Origin: Microterricola viridarii
GTDB lineage: Bacteria; Actinomycetota; Actinomycetes; Actinomycetales; Microbacteriaceae
Assembly: GCF_900104895.1 (NCBI RefSeq)
Contig: NZ_LT629742.1
Coordinates: 2,542,001-2,606,000 of the forward strand
DNA: 64,000 nt
Direction of reading: 5' to 3'
Part shown: piece after piece, positions 47,180 through 55,965 of the stretch
How the letters are laid out: every line of letters begins with the position of its first letter
Position numbering within the stretch: position 1 is the first letter of the stretch
The notes under the pieces: model-generated
What the model was told of the DNA's origin: nothing
What the model saw: only the letters and a program-made list of their open reading frames with translations
Databases searched by the model: none
Program-made: the position numbers and the translations under genes

Positions 47180-48127
47180 CTACTTCTGGCTCGTGCTCAG
47201 CCTAGCGAGGTCGGCTGCGCCCACGACTCCGGCGTCGTTGACGAGTTCGGCCACGAGGAACGTCGGCTCCGGGTGGTAGCCGCGCGCCGGGAGGTGATCC
47301 AGGTAGGCCGTGCGGATGGGGTCGAGCAGCAGCTCGCCGGCCGAGGCCACGCCGCCGCCGAAGACGAAGACCTGCGGGTCGAGCACGGCCGAGAGGCTGG
47401 CGGCTGTCTGGCCGAGCCAGTGGCCGAGCTGGCGGAGGGCGGCCAGCGCCCCGCTGTCGCCGGCGGTGATCAGCTGGGCGACGTCTTCTCCACGGAGTTC
47501 GCCGCGCTCTGCGCGCAGCTCGGCCAGGCCCTGGCCGATGCCACCGGCATCCGCGTACTCATTGGCCATGCGCAGCAGCGCCCGGCCCGAGCCGTACTGC
47601 TCGATGCAGCCGCGGGCGCCGCAGCCACAGGGCAGGCCGTCCGGAACGACGCGCAGGTGGCCGAGCTCGGCGCCGACGCCGAAGCCGCCGCGGAACAGGC
47701 GGTCGCCGCTGACGATGGCCCCGCCGACCCCGGTGCCGATGGTGAGGGTGACCATGTCGCTGTACAGGCGGCCGGCGCCGTAGCGGAACTCGGCCCAGCC
47801 GGCGGCGTTGGCGTCGTTCTCGATGATGACGGGGATGTCGAGGCGCTCCTCGAGCACGGCCCGGAACGGCTCGTTGCGCCAGTTGATGTTCGGCGCGTAG
47901 TAGACGGTGGACTGGGCGGCATCGATGAACCCGGCGGCGGCGATGCCGGCGGCGGCGACCTGCTCGCCGACGGAGAGGGACTGCACCATCGCGACGACGG
48001 CTTCCTCGATCTGCCGCGGGTCGCCGGCGGGCGTCGGCACACGCTCGCTCTTCACGATCGAACCGAACTCGTCGACGAGCGCCCCGGCGATCTTCGTGCC
48101 GCCAATGTCGATTCCGATCGCGTGCAC
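47180..48127 (-). CDS. ROK family glucokinase
   Basis: 315 residues from GTG 48127 (AAAGG upstream). N-terminal phosphate site IGIDIGGTKIAGALVDE, GAELGHLRV, and the ROK zinc motif CGCGARGCIEQYGSG. No N-terminal helix-turn-helix, so an enzyme rather than a ROK repressor. Phosphorylates glucose with ATP or, as in many actinobacteria, polyphosphate; donor not decidable here. Cotranscribed with the downstream acyltransferase. Confidence 0.9.
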   Translation of the reverse strand: MHAIGIDIGGTKIAGALVDEFGSIVKSERVPTPAGDPRQIEEAVVAMVQSLSVGEQVAAAGIAAAGFIDAAQSTVYYAPNINWRNEPFRAVLEERLDIPVIIENDANAAGWAEFRYGAGRLYSDMVTLTIGTGVGGAIVSGDRLFRGGFGVGAELGHLRVVPDGLPCGCGARGCIEQYGSGRALLRMANEYADAGGIGQGLAELRAERGELRGEDVAQLITAGDSGALAALRQLGHWLGQTAASLSAVLDPQVFVFGGGVASAGELLLDPIRTAYLDHLPARGYHPEPTFLVAELVNDAGVVGAADLARLSTSQK

Positions 48128-48275
48128 GCGCCACAGCCTTTCGATGGGTTTGCAGAGGGAGGCGCCGTCGAGCCCGGCGAAGGGCAGCGGCGCGCACCAC
48201 ATTAGAGTGTAATCCCATCCGTTTTCCGGGACGGCCCTCCCCGGCACGTTGCGCGCCCGTGCGCAGCTGCGCCGA

Positions 48276-48281
48276 TAAGGT
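48276..48281 (+). promoter_or_regulatory. Candidate -10 box of the acyl-CoA ligase gene (leadered)
   Basis: TAAGGT about 35 bp before the GTG at 48317. Unlike the leaderless-type genes, this one has a clear AAAGGAG six bases before the start. No good -35 is seen. Confidence 0.35.
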
Positions 48282-48316
48282 GGGAGTATCACATTTCCGG
48301 TACCAAAGGAGTTGCC

Positions 48317-50146
48317 GTGCAAGAATTCTCAACGCCCGCCCTCGTGGCGGCCGATCCACAGGCCAATGTCACTGACCTGCTGATCCAGCGGGTTGCGGCG
48401 ACACCCGACCTGGTGCTGTTCTCGCTGCCGAACGGCGATGGCTGGACCCCGGTCACCGCCGCGGAGTTCCACCGCCAGGTCGTCGCTCTGGCCAAGGGCC
48501 TCGTCGCCTCCGGCATCCAGCCTGGCGACAAGATCGGCCTGATGAGCAAGACCCGCTACGAGTGGACGCTCATCGACTTCGCCGCCTGGTTCGCCGGGGC
48601 GATCCTGGTGCCGATCTACGAGACCAGCGCTCCCAGCCAGGTGCAGTGGAACCTGACCGACTCCGGCGCCACCTCGGTGATCCTGGAGACGCCGGACCAC
48701 TTCGCCCGCTTCGACGAGGTGCGCGCAGACGTGCCCGCTGTCGCGAACGTCTGGCAGATCGACCTGGGCGACCTCGACAAACTGGCCGCTGCCGGCACCG
48801 AGATCCTGGATGCCGAGATCGAGCGCCGCCGCAACCTCGCCAACGGCGCCGACATGGCCACGCTGATCTACACCTCCGGGTCGACCGGCAAGCCGCGCGG
48901 CTGCGTGCTCACCCACTCCAACTTCGTCGAGCTCTCCCGCAACGCGGAGGTCGCGCTCAAGGAGGTGCTGGAGGCCCCGGGCGGCGCCTCGACGCTGCTG
49001 TTCATCACGACGGCGCACGTCTTCGCCCGCTTCATCACCGTGCTCTGCGTGCAGGCCGGCGTGCGCGTCGGCCACCAGCCGGACACGCGCTTCCTGCTGC
49101 CGTCGATGGCCAGCTTCCAGCCCACCTTCCTGCTCGCGGTCCCCCGCGTGTTCGAGAAGGTCTACAACAGCTCGGAGCAGAAGGCGGAGGGCGGCGGCAA
49201 GGGCGCCATCTTCCGCAAGGCGGCGGATGTCGCCATCGCCCACTCGAAGGCGGCAGAGGCCGGCCGGGTCGGCCTCGGCCTCGAGCTCAAGTACCGTCTG
49301 TTCGACGCGCTCGTGCTGAAGAAGATCCGTGCGGCGCTCGGCGGCAAGGTCAAGTACGCCGTCTCCGGCTCCGCGCCGCTCGGCCAGCGCCTCGGCCACT
49401 TCTACCACTCGCTGGGCATCGTCATCCTCGAGGGCTACGGCCTCACCGAGACCACCGCCCCGGCGACCGTGAACCTCGCGAACAAGTCCAAGATCGGCAC
49501 CGTCGGCCCGCCCCTCCCCGGCAACGCCGTGCGCATCGCCGAGGACGGCGAGGTCCTGGTCAAGGGCATCTGCGTGTTCCAGGAGTACTGGAACAACCCG
49601 GAGGCCACCGCCGCCGCGTTCGAGGACGGCTGGCTGAAGACGGGCGACATCGGCTCCTTCGACGCCGACGGCTTCCTCACCATCACGGGGCGCAAGAAGG
49701 AGATCATCGTGACCGCCGGCGGCAAGAACGTCGCCCCGGCCGGCCTCGAAGACCCCATCCGCTCGAACCCGCTGGTCGGCCAGGTCGTCGTCGTCGGCGA
49801 CCAGAAGCCGTTCATCTCCGCACTGATCACGCTCGACCCGGAGATGCTCCCGGTCTGGCTGAACAACAACGGAGAGGATGCCGCGATGACCCTCGACGAG
49901 GCGTGCGCCAACCCGGCCGTGCTGGCCGAGCTGCAGCGCGCCGTCGACGCCGCCAACGAGACGGTGTCGCGGGCCGAGTCGATCCGCAAGTTCCGGGTGC
50001 TGCCGCTGGAGCTGACGGAGGCCAGCGGCCACCTCACGCCGAAGCTGAGCATCAAGCGCAACATCATCCTCGCGGACTTCGCGGGCGAGATCGACAGCAT
50101 GTACGCCGGCGCCCCCGCCACGGAGGGCATCAGCGTCCAGCAGTAG
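48317..50146 (+). CDS. Long-chain fatty-acid--CoA ligase (FadD15-like AMP-forming enzyme)
   Basis: 609 residues of the adenylate-forming superfamily. P-loop YTSGSTGKPRG at 185-195, GYGLTETTAP, the TGDIG motif and the hinge GRKKEIIVTAGGKNVAP. Activates fatty acids to acyl-CoA via acyl-AMP. Position after the DAHP synthase, acyltransferase and glucokinase genes matches fadD15 (Rv2187). GTG start with AAAGGAG. A hairpin follows the stop. Confidence 0.92.
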   Translation: MQEFSTPALVAADPQANVTDLLIQRVAATPDLVLFSLPNGDGWTPVTAAEFHRQVVALAKGLVASGIQPGDKIGLMSKTRYEWTLIDFAAWFAGAILVPIYETSAPSQVQWNLTDSGATSVILETPDHFARFDEVRADVPAVANVWQIDLGDLDKLAAAGTEILDAEIERRRNLANGADMATLIYTSGSTGKPRGCVLTHSNFVELSRNAEVALKEVLEAPGGASTLLFITTAHVFARFITVLCVQAGVRVGHQPDTRFLLPSMASFQPTFLLAVPRVFEKVYNSSEQKAEGGGKGAIFRKAADVAIAHSKAAEAGRVGLGLELKYRLFDALVLKKIRAALGGKVKYAVSGSAPLGQRLGHFYHSLGIVILEGYGLTETTAPATVNLANKSKIGTVGPPLPGNAVRIAEDGEVLVKGICVFQEYWNNPEATAAAFEDGWLKTGDIGSFDADGFLTITGRKKEIIVTAGGKNVAPAGLEDPIRSNPLVGQVVVVGDQKPFISALITLDPEMLPVWLNNNGEDAAMTLDEACANPAVLAELQRAVDAANETVSRAESIRKFRVLPLELTEASGHLTPKLSIKRNIILADFAGEIDSMYAGAPATEGISVQQ

Positions 50147-50176
50147 GGCGTGCGCGCAATCGCGCGTTCGCTCGGA

Positions 50177-50206
50177 GCGGGTCGGTCACCTCGGTGGCCG
50201 GCCCGC
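50177..50206 (+). terminator. Hairpin after the acyl-CoA ligase gene
   Basis: 14-bp arms (50177-50190, 50193-50206) pair fully if two G-T pairs are allowed, with a 2-base apex; TTCGTCGTT follows. It starts 31 bp after the stop codon. A probable terminator without a clean T-run. Confidence 0.6.
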
Positions 50207-50268
50207 TTCGTCGTTCGAGCGTCCACGGCGCCGCTCTGGCGTTGCGACGGCCGCAGCCAGCGAGAACA

Positions 50269-50310
50269 CCCCGTTGGCTCGAGGGAGCGCCAGCGACCGA
50301 AGCCAACACC
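50269..50310. repeat. 42-bp direct repeat, copy 1
   Basis: Differs from copy 2 (50345-50386) at one base. Each unit carries an internal dyad, GTTGGCT...AGCCAAC, that could fold as a hairpin; copy 2 has GTTGGAT. Confidence 0.85.
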
Positions 50311-50344
50311 TCAGGGTTTACGACGGGCTCACCCAGCAGGTACT

Positions 50345-50386
50345 CCCCGTTGGATCGAGGGAGCGCCAGCGACCGAAGCCAACACC
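50345..50386. repeat. 42-bp direct repeat, copy 2
   Basis: Second copy, 76 bp from the first. The intervening 34 bp includes the dispersed core CGACGGGCTCACCCAGC. Confidence 0.85.
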
Positions 50387-50460
50387 GTGCGGGCACCGGA
50401 TGCGCGGGCGACCGTGCCGGGTTGGCTCCCGGGCTTCGGCGGCTGCGCTGCTCTTTCCTC

Positions 50461-50540
50461 GCGGCGCGGCCGCCTCGAGCCCACGTGCGGAAAGGAGCCC
50501 GCGGTGCGGCCGCCTCGAGCCGACGTGCGGAGAGACGCCC
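50461..50540. repeat. Tandem duplication of a 40-bp unit
   Basis: Units 50461-50500 and 50501-50540 align without gaps with about five substitutions; both contain cggccgcctcgagcc and acgtgcgg. A third partial start (gcggcgacgg) follows. Confidence 0.8.
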
Positions 50541-50567
50541 GCGGCGACGGGCGGCGCGGCATCCGCG

Positions 50568-51059
50568 CTAGAACCAGCTGGACTCGCGGACCTGCTTCAT
50601 CGCCAGGCGGCGGGCGTCGCCCGTCAGCCGGTCGAGGTAGAGCTTGCCGTCCAGGTGGTCGGTCTCGTGCTGCAGCGCCTGCGCCATGAGGCCGGTGCCG
50701 GAGAGCTCGACGGGCTTGCCGTCGAGGTCGACGCCGCTCACCCGCGCGAACGGGTAGCGCACGGTGTCGTGCCAGAGCTCTGGCACCGAGAGGCACCCCT
50801 CGCCGACGGGCTCCGGCTCGCCGGAGAGCTCCTCGATGACGGGGTTCAGGATGTACCCGACCTCGCCGTCGACGTTGTAGCTGAACGCGCGCAGGTTGAC
50901 GCCGATCTGCGGGGCGGCGACGCCCGCCCGGCCGGGCAGCTTGACGCTGTCGATCAGGTCTTGCACGAGCGAGCGCACGCGCGCGTCGATCACGGTGATC
51001 GGCTCGGAAACGGTCTTCAATACGGGGTCGCCGAAGAGGCGGATCTCACGAACGGTCAT
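50568..51059 (-). CDS. def: Peptide deformylase
   Basis: 163-residue metalloenzyme removing the N-formyl group from nascent proteins. Motif 1 GVAAPQIGVN, motif 2 EGCLSVPE (metal Cys), motif 3 QHETDHLDG (metal His residues and catalytic Glu); all intact. It starts seven bases after the stop of the EspI-like gene. Confidence 0.96.
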   Translation of the reverse strand: MTVREIRLFGDPVLKTVSEPITVIDARVRSLVQDLIDSVKLPGRAGVAAPQIGVNLRAFSYNVDGEVGYILNPVIEELSGEPEPVGEGCLSVPELWHDTVRYPFARVSGVDLDGKPVELSGTGLMAQALQHETDHLDGKLYLDRLTGDARRLAMKQVRESSWF

Positions 51060-51065
51060 GCGCGG

Positions 51066-52442
51066 TTACATGCCCCGGTCGGCGGGCAGGCCCTCGACCA
51101 CGAGCGCGGCGAGGGTGCGGGCGGAGTGCCGGGTGAGCGGCTTGAGGTCCTGGTAGTTGACGACGGAGCCGGCAGCCAGCTGCGGGTCGTACGGGATGCG
51201 CACGATCTCGCGCACACGCGACTGGAAGTGCGACTCGATCTCCTCGAGCTTGACCAGGTTGGTGCCCTGGGTGGCCGTGTTGATCGCGACGACCGCATTG
51301 CGCACGAGCTCGCCGTAGCCGTTCGCCTCGAGCCAGGTGAGGGTCTCGGATGCCAGGCGCGCCTCGTCCACGCTGCCGCCGGAGACGATCACGATCGAGT
51401 CGGCGCGCTGCAGGGTGGCCCGCATCACGGAGTGCACGATGCCGGTGCCGCAGTCGGTCAGCACGATCGAGTAGAACCGGGCGGCCAGGTCGGCCACGAC
51501 GTTGTAGTCGTTCTCGTCGAAGGCCTCGGAGAGCATCGGGTCGGTGTCGGAGGCGAGGATGTCCAGGCGCGTCTCGTCGCGGGAGACCAGCGAGGAGAAG
51601 TCGGTGAAGCCGGTGATGGTGTGCGCCTTGGTCACGACGTCGCGCACGGTGGCGCGAGTCTGCTTGGTGACGCGCTCCGAGAGGGTGCCGCGGTCCGGGT
51701 TGGCGTCCACCGCGATGATGCGGTCCTCGCGGGCGTCGGCCAGCGCCATGCCGAGCAGGGTGGTGACGGTGGTCTTGCCGACGCCGCCCTTGCGGGTGAG
51801 GATCGGCACGAAGCGCGTGCCGCCGGTGAACTGCTTGGCGATGCGGTCGGTCATGGCCTGCTCTGCGCGCACCTTGGCGGAGTCGCCGAGGTTCACGCCG
51901 TGGAAGGTCGCGTTGTAGACGAACCGGTTCCAGCCGCCCTTCGGGGCCGGGCGGGTGCGCCGGTTGACCTCGAGCAGGCGGTCGGCGGTGAGCATGCCGG
52001 CGTCCTCCGGGCCGTCGCCGCGGCTGTGCTCGACGGGCGCCTCGTAGCCGCCGGCCATGTCGACGTGCTCAGAGCGCACCCGGTCGCGCCGGGAGTGCTG
52101 GGCGGCTGCTGCCGCGGCATCCGTCGCCAGCAGGGCCTCGTACGGCGAGGCGGCCGGGGCCGCAGCGGCCGAGGCCACCGCGGCATAGCTGGAGCGGCGC
52201 AGCGGCGGCGTGACGACCTCGATCGAGGTCGTCGACGGCGCGGACGACTCGACGTAGCCCGGGTTGACGGCGACCTCGTCGATCGCCACGGCGACTTCGT
52301 CGGCCGGCATCACTCTGGCCGGTGCGGCCGGGAGATCGACCTGAATGCTCAGGCTCTCGGGCAGCGACGACGCGAGGCTGTCCACCGTCTCCGGTGGCAG
52401 CTCGCTGTGGAACTCGTCGTCGCTCGTCTTCGTGTTGGGCAC
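51066..52442 (-). CDS. MinD/ParA-like ATPase with long N-terminal extension (EspI/ESX-associated type), orphan
   Basis: 458 residues. Residues 1-165 are low-complexity, acidic and Ala/Ser/Pro-rich. A linker motif GWNRFVYNATFHGVNLGDSA (170-189) precedes the ATPase domain with Walker A KGGVGKTT (218-225), IIAVDANPD and VLTDCGTGIVHS. This layout is typical of ATPases coded with type VII secretion (EspI-like) systems, but no ESX, WXG100 or PE/PPE-like gene is in the window. GTG start. Function unknown; could organise a secretion or polar complex. Confidence 0.8.
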   Translation of the reverse strand: MPNTKTSDDEFHSELPPETVDSLASSLPESLSIQVDLPAAPARVMPADEVAVAIDEVAVNPGYVESSAPSTTSIEVVTPPLRRSSYAAVASAAAAPAASPYEALLATDAAAAAAQHSRRDRVRSEHVDMAGGYEAPVEHSRGDGPEDAGMLTADRLLEVNRRTRPAPKGGWNRFVYNATFHGVNLGDSAKVRAEQAMTDRIAKQFTGGTRFVPILTRKGGVGKTTVTTLLGMALADAREDRIIAVDANPDRGTLSERVTKQTRATVRDVVTKAHTITGFTDFSSLVSRDETRLDILASDTDPMLSEAFDENDYNVVADLAARFYSIVLTDCGTGIVHSVMRATLQRADSIVIVSGGSVDEARLASETLTWLEANGYGELVRNAVVAINTATQGTNLVKLEEIESHFQSRVREIVRIPYDPQLAAGSVVNYQDLKPLTRHSARTLAALVVEGLPADRGM

Positions 52443-52484
52443 GGTGTCTTTCCCCTTATTTCGCGCAGATGTAGCGGTTCAACC

Positions 52485-55400
52485 TTAGCGCGGACGCACA
52501 ACCACAAGAAGATCGCCGGCATCCACCTGCTGCGTCTTGGGGATCGCGAGACGCTCGATCACTCCCGCGACGGGCGAGGTGATGGCCGCTTCCATCTTCA
52601 TGGCCTCGATCGAGGCGACCGTCTGCCCGGCCTCGACCTCGGCCCCCGCCTCGAGCTGCAGAGTGACGACGCCGGAGAACGGCGCGGCGATCTGGCCGGG
52701 CTGGGAGGTGTCGGCCTTCTCGGCCGACTTGGCCTCGACGGTGATGCTGCGGTCGCGCACGAAGACGGGGCGCAGCTGGCCGTTGAGGATGGTCATGACG
52801 GTGCGCATGCCCTTGTCGTCGGCCTCGCCGATGGCCTCGAGGCCGGCGTAGAGACGCACGCCCTTCGAGATCTCGACGACGTGCTCGCCGCCGGCGCGCA
52901 GGCCGTACAGGTAGTCCAGCGTGTCGACACTGGAGAGGTCGCCGAACAGCTCGCGGATCTGCTCGAACTGGCGCGTCGGCGCCGGGAACAGCAGGCGGTT
53001 CAGGGTCGAGCGGCGGGTGTCGCTGTCGCCGGCGAGGCCGTCGCGGTCCTCCTGGCTGATCTCGGTGACGCCGATGCGGACGTTGCGCCCGGCCAGCACC
53101 TTGCTGCGGAAGGGCTCCGGCCAGCCGCCGGGCAGCTCGCCCAGCTCGCCGGCCATGAAGCCGATGACCGAGTCCGGCACGTCGTACTTCTCCGGGTTCG
53201 CGGCGAAGTCGGCCGGGTCGGCACGCACCGCGGCCAGGGCCAGGGCCAGGTCGCCGACGACCTTCGACGACGGGGTGACCTTGGGCACGCGGCCGAGGAT
53301 CGAGTTGGCGGCGGCGTACATGTCCTCGATGAGCTCGAAGTCGTCGGCCAGGCCGAGTGCGATCGCCTGCTGGCGCAGGTTGGAGAGCTGACCGCCGGGG
53401 ATCTCGTGCTTGTAGACGCGGCCGGTCGGCCCGGCCAGGCCGGACTCGAACGGGCGGTAGACCTGGCGCACGGCCTCCCAGTACGGCTCGAGGCTCGACA
53501 CGGCGTCGAGGGAGATGTTCGTGTCGCGCTCGGTGTGCGCGAGGGCGGCCACGAGCGAGGAGGCGGAGGGCTGGCTGGTGGTGCCGGCCATCGGGGCGGA
53601 TGCCACGTCGACGGCGTCCGCGCCGGCGCGGGCCGCGGCGAGCAGCGTCGCGAGCTGGCCGCCCGGGGTGTCGTGGGTGTGCACGTGCACGGGCAGGTCG
53701 AAGCGCTCGCGCAGGGCGCCGACGAGCTTCTCGGCGGCGGAGGGGCGCAGCAGGCCGGCCATGTCCTTGATGGCGAGGATGTGCGCGCCGGAGTCGACGA
53801 TCTGCTCGGCCAGGCGCAGGTAGTAGTCCAGCGTGTACAGCTCTTCGGCCGGGTCGAGCAGGTCGCCGGTGTAGCAGAGGGCGACCTCGGCGACGGTGCT
53901 GCCGGTGGCGAGCACCGAGTCGATGGCCGGGCGCATCTGCGAGACGTCGTTCAGGGCGTCGAAGATGCGGAAGATGTCGACGCCGGTCGCGGCGGCCTCA
54001 CGCACGAAGGCGTCGGTCACCTCGGTCGGGTACGGCGTGTAGCCGACCGTGTTGCGGCCGCGCAGCAGCATCTGGATGTTGATGTTCGGCAGGGCCTCGC
54101 GGAGGGCGGCCAGGCGCTCCCAGGGGTCCTCGCCGAGGAAGCGCAGCGCGACGTCGTAGGTGGCGCCGCCCCAGGCCTCGACCGAGAGCAGCTCGGGGGT
54201 CAGGTGCGAGACGTAGGGCGCGACGGCCACCAGGTCGCGGGTGCGCACGCGGGTCGCCAGCAGCGACTGGTGGGCGTCGCGGAAGGTGGTGTCGGTGACG
54301 GCGAGGGCCGTCTGCGCGCGCAGGGCCGCGGCGAAGCCGACCGGGCCGAGCTCCAGCAGCCGCTGCCGGGATCCGGCCGGCGCCGGGGCGCTGAGGTCGA
54401 TCTTCGGCAGCTTGTCCGTCGGGTGCACCAGGGAGACCGGCTTGCCGTTGGGCTGGTTGACGGTGACATCCGCCAGCCAGTTGAGGATCTTGGTTCCGCG
54501 GTCCTTGGAGACGCGGCCGCGCACCAGCTGCGGGCGCTCGTCGATGAAGGAGGTGCTCAGGTCGCCGGCGGCGAAGGACGGGTCCTCGAGCACGGCCTGC
54601 AGGAAGGAGATGTTGGTGGAGACGCCGCGGATGCGGAACTCGGCCAGCGCGCGCTTGGAGCGGGCGACGGCGGCCTCGAAGTCGCGGCCGCGGCAGGTGA
54701 GCTTGGCCAACATCGAGTCGAAGTGCGGGCTGATCTGGGCGCCCGGGTTGATGGTTCCGCCGTCGAGGCGGATGCCGGCACCGCCCGGCGAGCGGTAGGT
54801 GGTGATCTTGCCGGTGTCCGGGCGGAAGCCGGCCGTCGGGTCCTCGGTGGTGATGCGGCACTGCAGTGCGGCGCCGCGGAGCTTGATGTCCTTCTGCTCG
54901 AGCCCCAGCTCGGCCAGGGTCTCCCCCGCCGCGATGCGGATCTGCGCCTGCACGAGGTCGACGTCCGTCACCTCTTCCGTGACGGTGTGCTCGACCTGGA
55001 TGCGCGGGTTCATCTCGATGAAGACGTGCTGGCCGGCGCGCTCGCCCGCGGTGTCGAGCAGGAACTCGACCGTGCCGGCGTTGACGTAGTTGATCGACTT
55101 GGCGAAGGCGATGGCGTCGGCGTAGAGCTCGGCGCGCTTCTCGTCGCTGAGGTTCGGCGCCGGGGCGATCTCGACGACCTTCTGGTGGCGGCGCTGCACG
55201 GAGCAGTCGCGCTCGAACAGGTGGACGGTGCCGCCCTGGCTGTCGGCGAGGATCTGCACCTCGATGTGGCGGGGGCGCAGCACCGCCTGCTCGAGGAACA
55301 TGGTGGCGTCGCCGAAGGCGCTGTCTGCCTCGCGCATGGCCTCTTCGAGGGCGCCGCGCAGCTCGTCCTTGGTGTTGACGCGGCGCATGCCGCGCCCGCC

Positions 55401-55889
55401 GCCGCCGGCGACGGCCTTGGCGAAGATGGGGAAGCCGATCTCGTCCGACTGGGAGATGAGCAGCTCGACGTCGCGCGAGGGCGGCGTGGACTTCAGCACG
55501 GGCACGCCGGCGGCGATGGCGTGCTCCTTGGCGGTGACCTTGTTGCCGGCCATCTCCAGGACTTCCTTGTGCGGGCCGATGAACGTGATGCCGTTGGCGT
55601 GGGCGGCCTCGGCCAGTTCCGGGTTCTCGGAGAGGAAGCCGTAGCCGGGGTAGATGGCGTCGGCGCCGCTGTCGAGAGCGACCCGGATGATCTCGTTGAC
55701 GTCGAGGTAGGCGCGCACCGGGTGACCCGGCTCACCGATCTGGTAGGCCTCGTCGGCCTTCAGGCGGTGCAGCGAGTTGCGGTCCTCATAGGGGAACACC
55801 GCGACGGTCTTCGCCCCGAGCTCGACTGCAGCGCGAAATGCGCGAATGGCGATTTCGCCTCGATTGGCAACAAGGATCTTCTGGAACAT
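52485..55889 (-). CDS. pyc: Pyruvate carboxylase
   Basis: Single-chain, biotin-dependent anaplerotic enzyme making oxaloacetate from pyruvate and bicarbonate. 1134 residues: biotin carboxylase (1 to about 450, KILVANRGEIAIRAF, GGGGRGMRRV, EMNPRIQVEHTVTE), carboxyltransferase TIM barrel (about 530-800, TTFRDAHQSLLATRVRT, IKDMAGLLRP), allosteric/PYC-OADA region and biotinyl domain with Lys1098 in EAMKMEA. All catalytic domains appear intact. ATG start; divergent from parA. Confidence 0.97.
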   Translation of the reverse strand: MFQKILVANRGEIAIRAFRAAVELGAKTVAVFPYEDRNSLHRLKADEAYQIGEPGHPVRAYLDVNEIIRVALDSGADAIYPGYGFLSENPELAEAAHANGITFIGPHKEVLEMAGNKVTAKEHAIAAGVPVLKSTPPSRDVELLISQSDEIGFPIFAKAVAGGGGRGMRRVNTKDELRGALEEAMREADSAFGDATMFLEQAVLRPRHIEVQILADSQGGTVHLFERDCSVQRRHQKVVEIAPAPNLSDEKRAELYADAIAFAKSINYVNAGTVEFLLDTAGERAGQHVFIEMNPRIQVEHTVTEEVTDVDLVQAQIRIAAGETLAELGLEQKDIKLRGAALQCRITTEDPTAGFRPDTGKITTYRSPGGAGIRLDGGTINPGAQISPHFDSMLAKLTCRGRDFEAAVARSKRALAEFRIRGVSTNISFLQAVLEDPSFAAGDLSTSFIDERPQLVRGRVSKDRGTKILNWLADVTVNQPNGKPVSLVHPTDKLPKIDLSAPAPAGSRQRLLELGPVGFAAALRAQTALAVTDTTFRDAHQSLLATRVRTRDLVAVAPYVSHLTPELLSVEAWGGATYDVALRFLGEDPWERLAALREALPNINIQMLLRGRNTVGYTPYPTEVTDAFVREAAATGVDIFRIFDALNDVSQMRPAIDSVLATGSTVAEVALCYTGDLLDPAEELYTLDYYLRLAEQIVDSGAHILAIKDMAGLLRPSAAEKLVGALRERFDLPVHVHTHDTPGGQLATLLAAARAGADAVDVASAPMAGTTSQPSASSLVAALAHTERDTNISLDAVSSLEPYWEAVRQVYRPFESGLAGPTGRVYKHEIPGGQLSNLRQQAIALGLADDFELIEDMYAAANSILGRVPKVTPSSKVVGDLALALAAVRADPADFAANPEKYDVPDSVIGFMAGELGELPGGWPEPFRSKVLAGRNVRIGVTEISQEDRDGLAGDSDTRRSTLNRLLFPAPTRQFEQIRELFGDLSSVDTLDYLYGLRAGGEHVVEISKGVRLYAGLEAIGEADDKGMRTVMTILNGQLRPVFVRDRSITVEAKSAEKADTSQPGQIAAPFSGVVTLQLEAGAEVEAGQTVASIEAMKMEAAITSPVAGVIERLAIPKTQQVDAGDLLVVVRPR

Positions 55890-55951
55890 GCAAGCCTTTC
55901 AAACGCCCCGGGCATTCAGCCGACGGTTAGGTTCTCTAAGACTAGTGAAGG

Positions 55952-55957
55952 TAACGT
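55952..55957 (+). promoter_or_regulatory. Candidate -10 box (leaderless) of the ParA gene
   Basis: TAACGT, eight bases, then GTG 55966. Supports that start over the in-frame GTG at 55945. Confidence 0.4.
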
Positions 55958-55965
55958 GTCTTCTT

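Larger units (their letters stand above)
50207..50567. repeat. Gene-free, repeat-rich 360-bp interval between convergent genes
   Basis: Contains two 42-bp direct repeats, a copy of the GACRGGCTCA core (50321-50340) between them, and a 40-bp tandem duplication (50461-50540). No reading frame with plausible composition or ribosome binding site is seen. It looks like an intergenic repeat nest. Confidence 0.7.

Noticed and set aside
50269-50386. Possible CRISPR array
   Set aside because: Only two repeat copies, a 34-bp interval that is itself part of another repeat family, and no cas genes.
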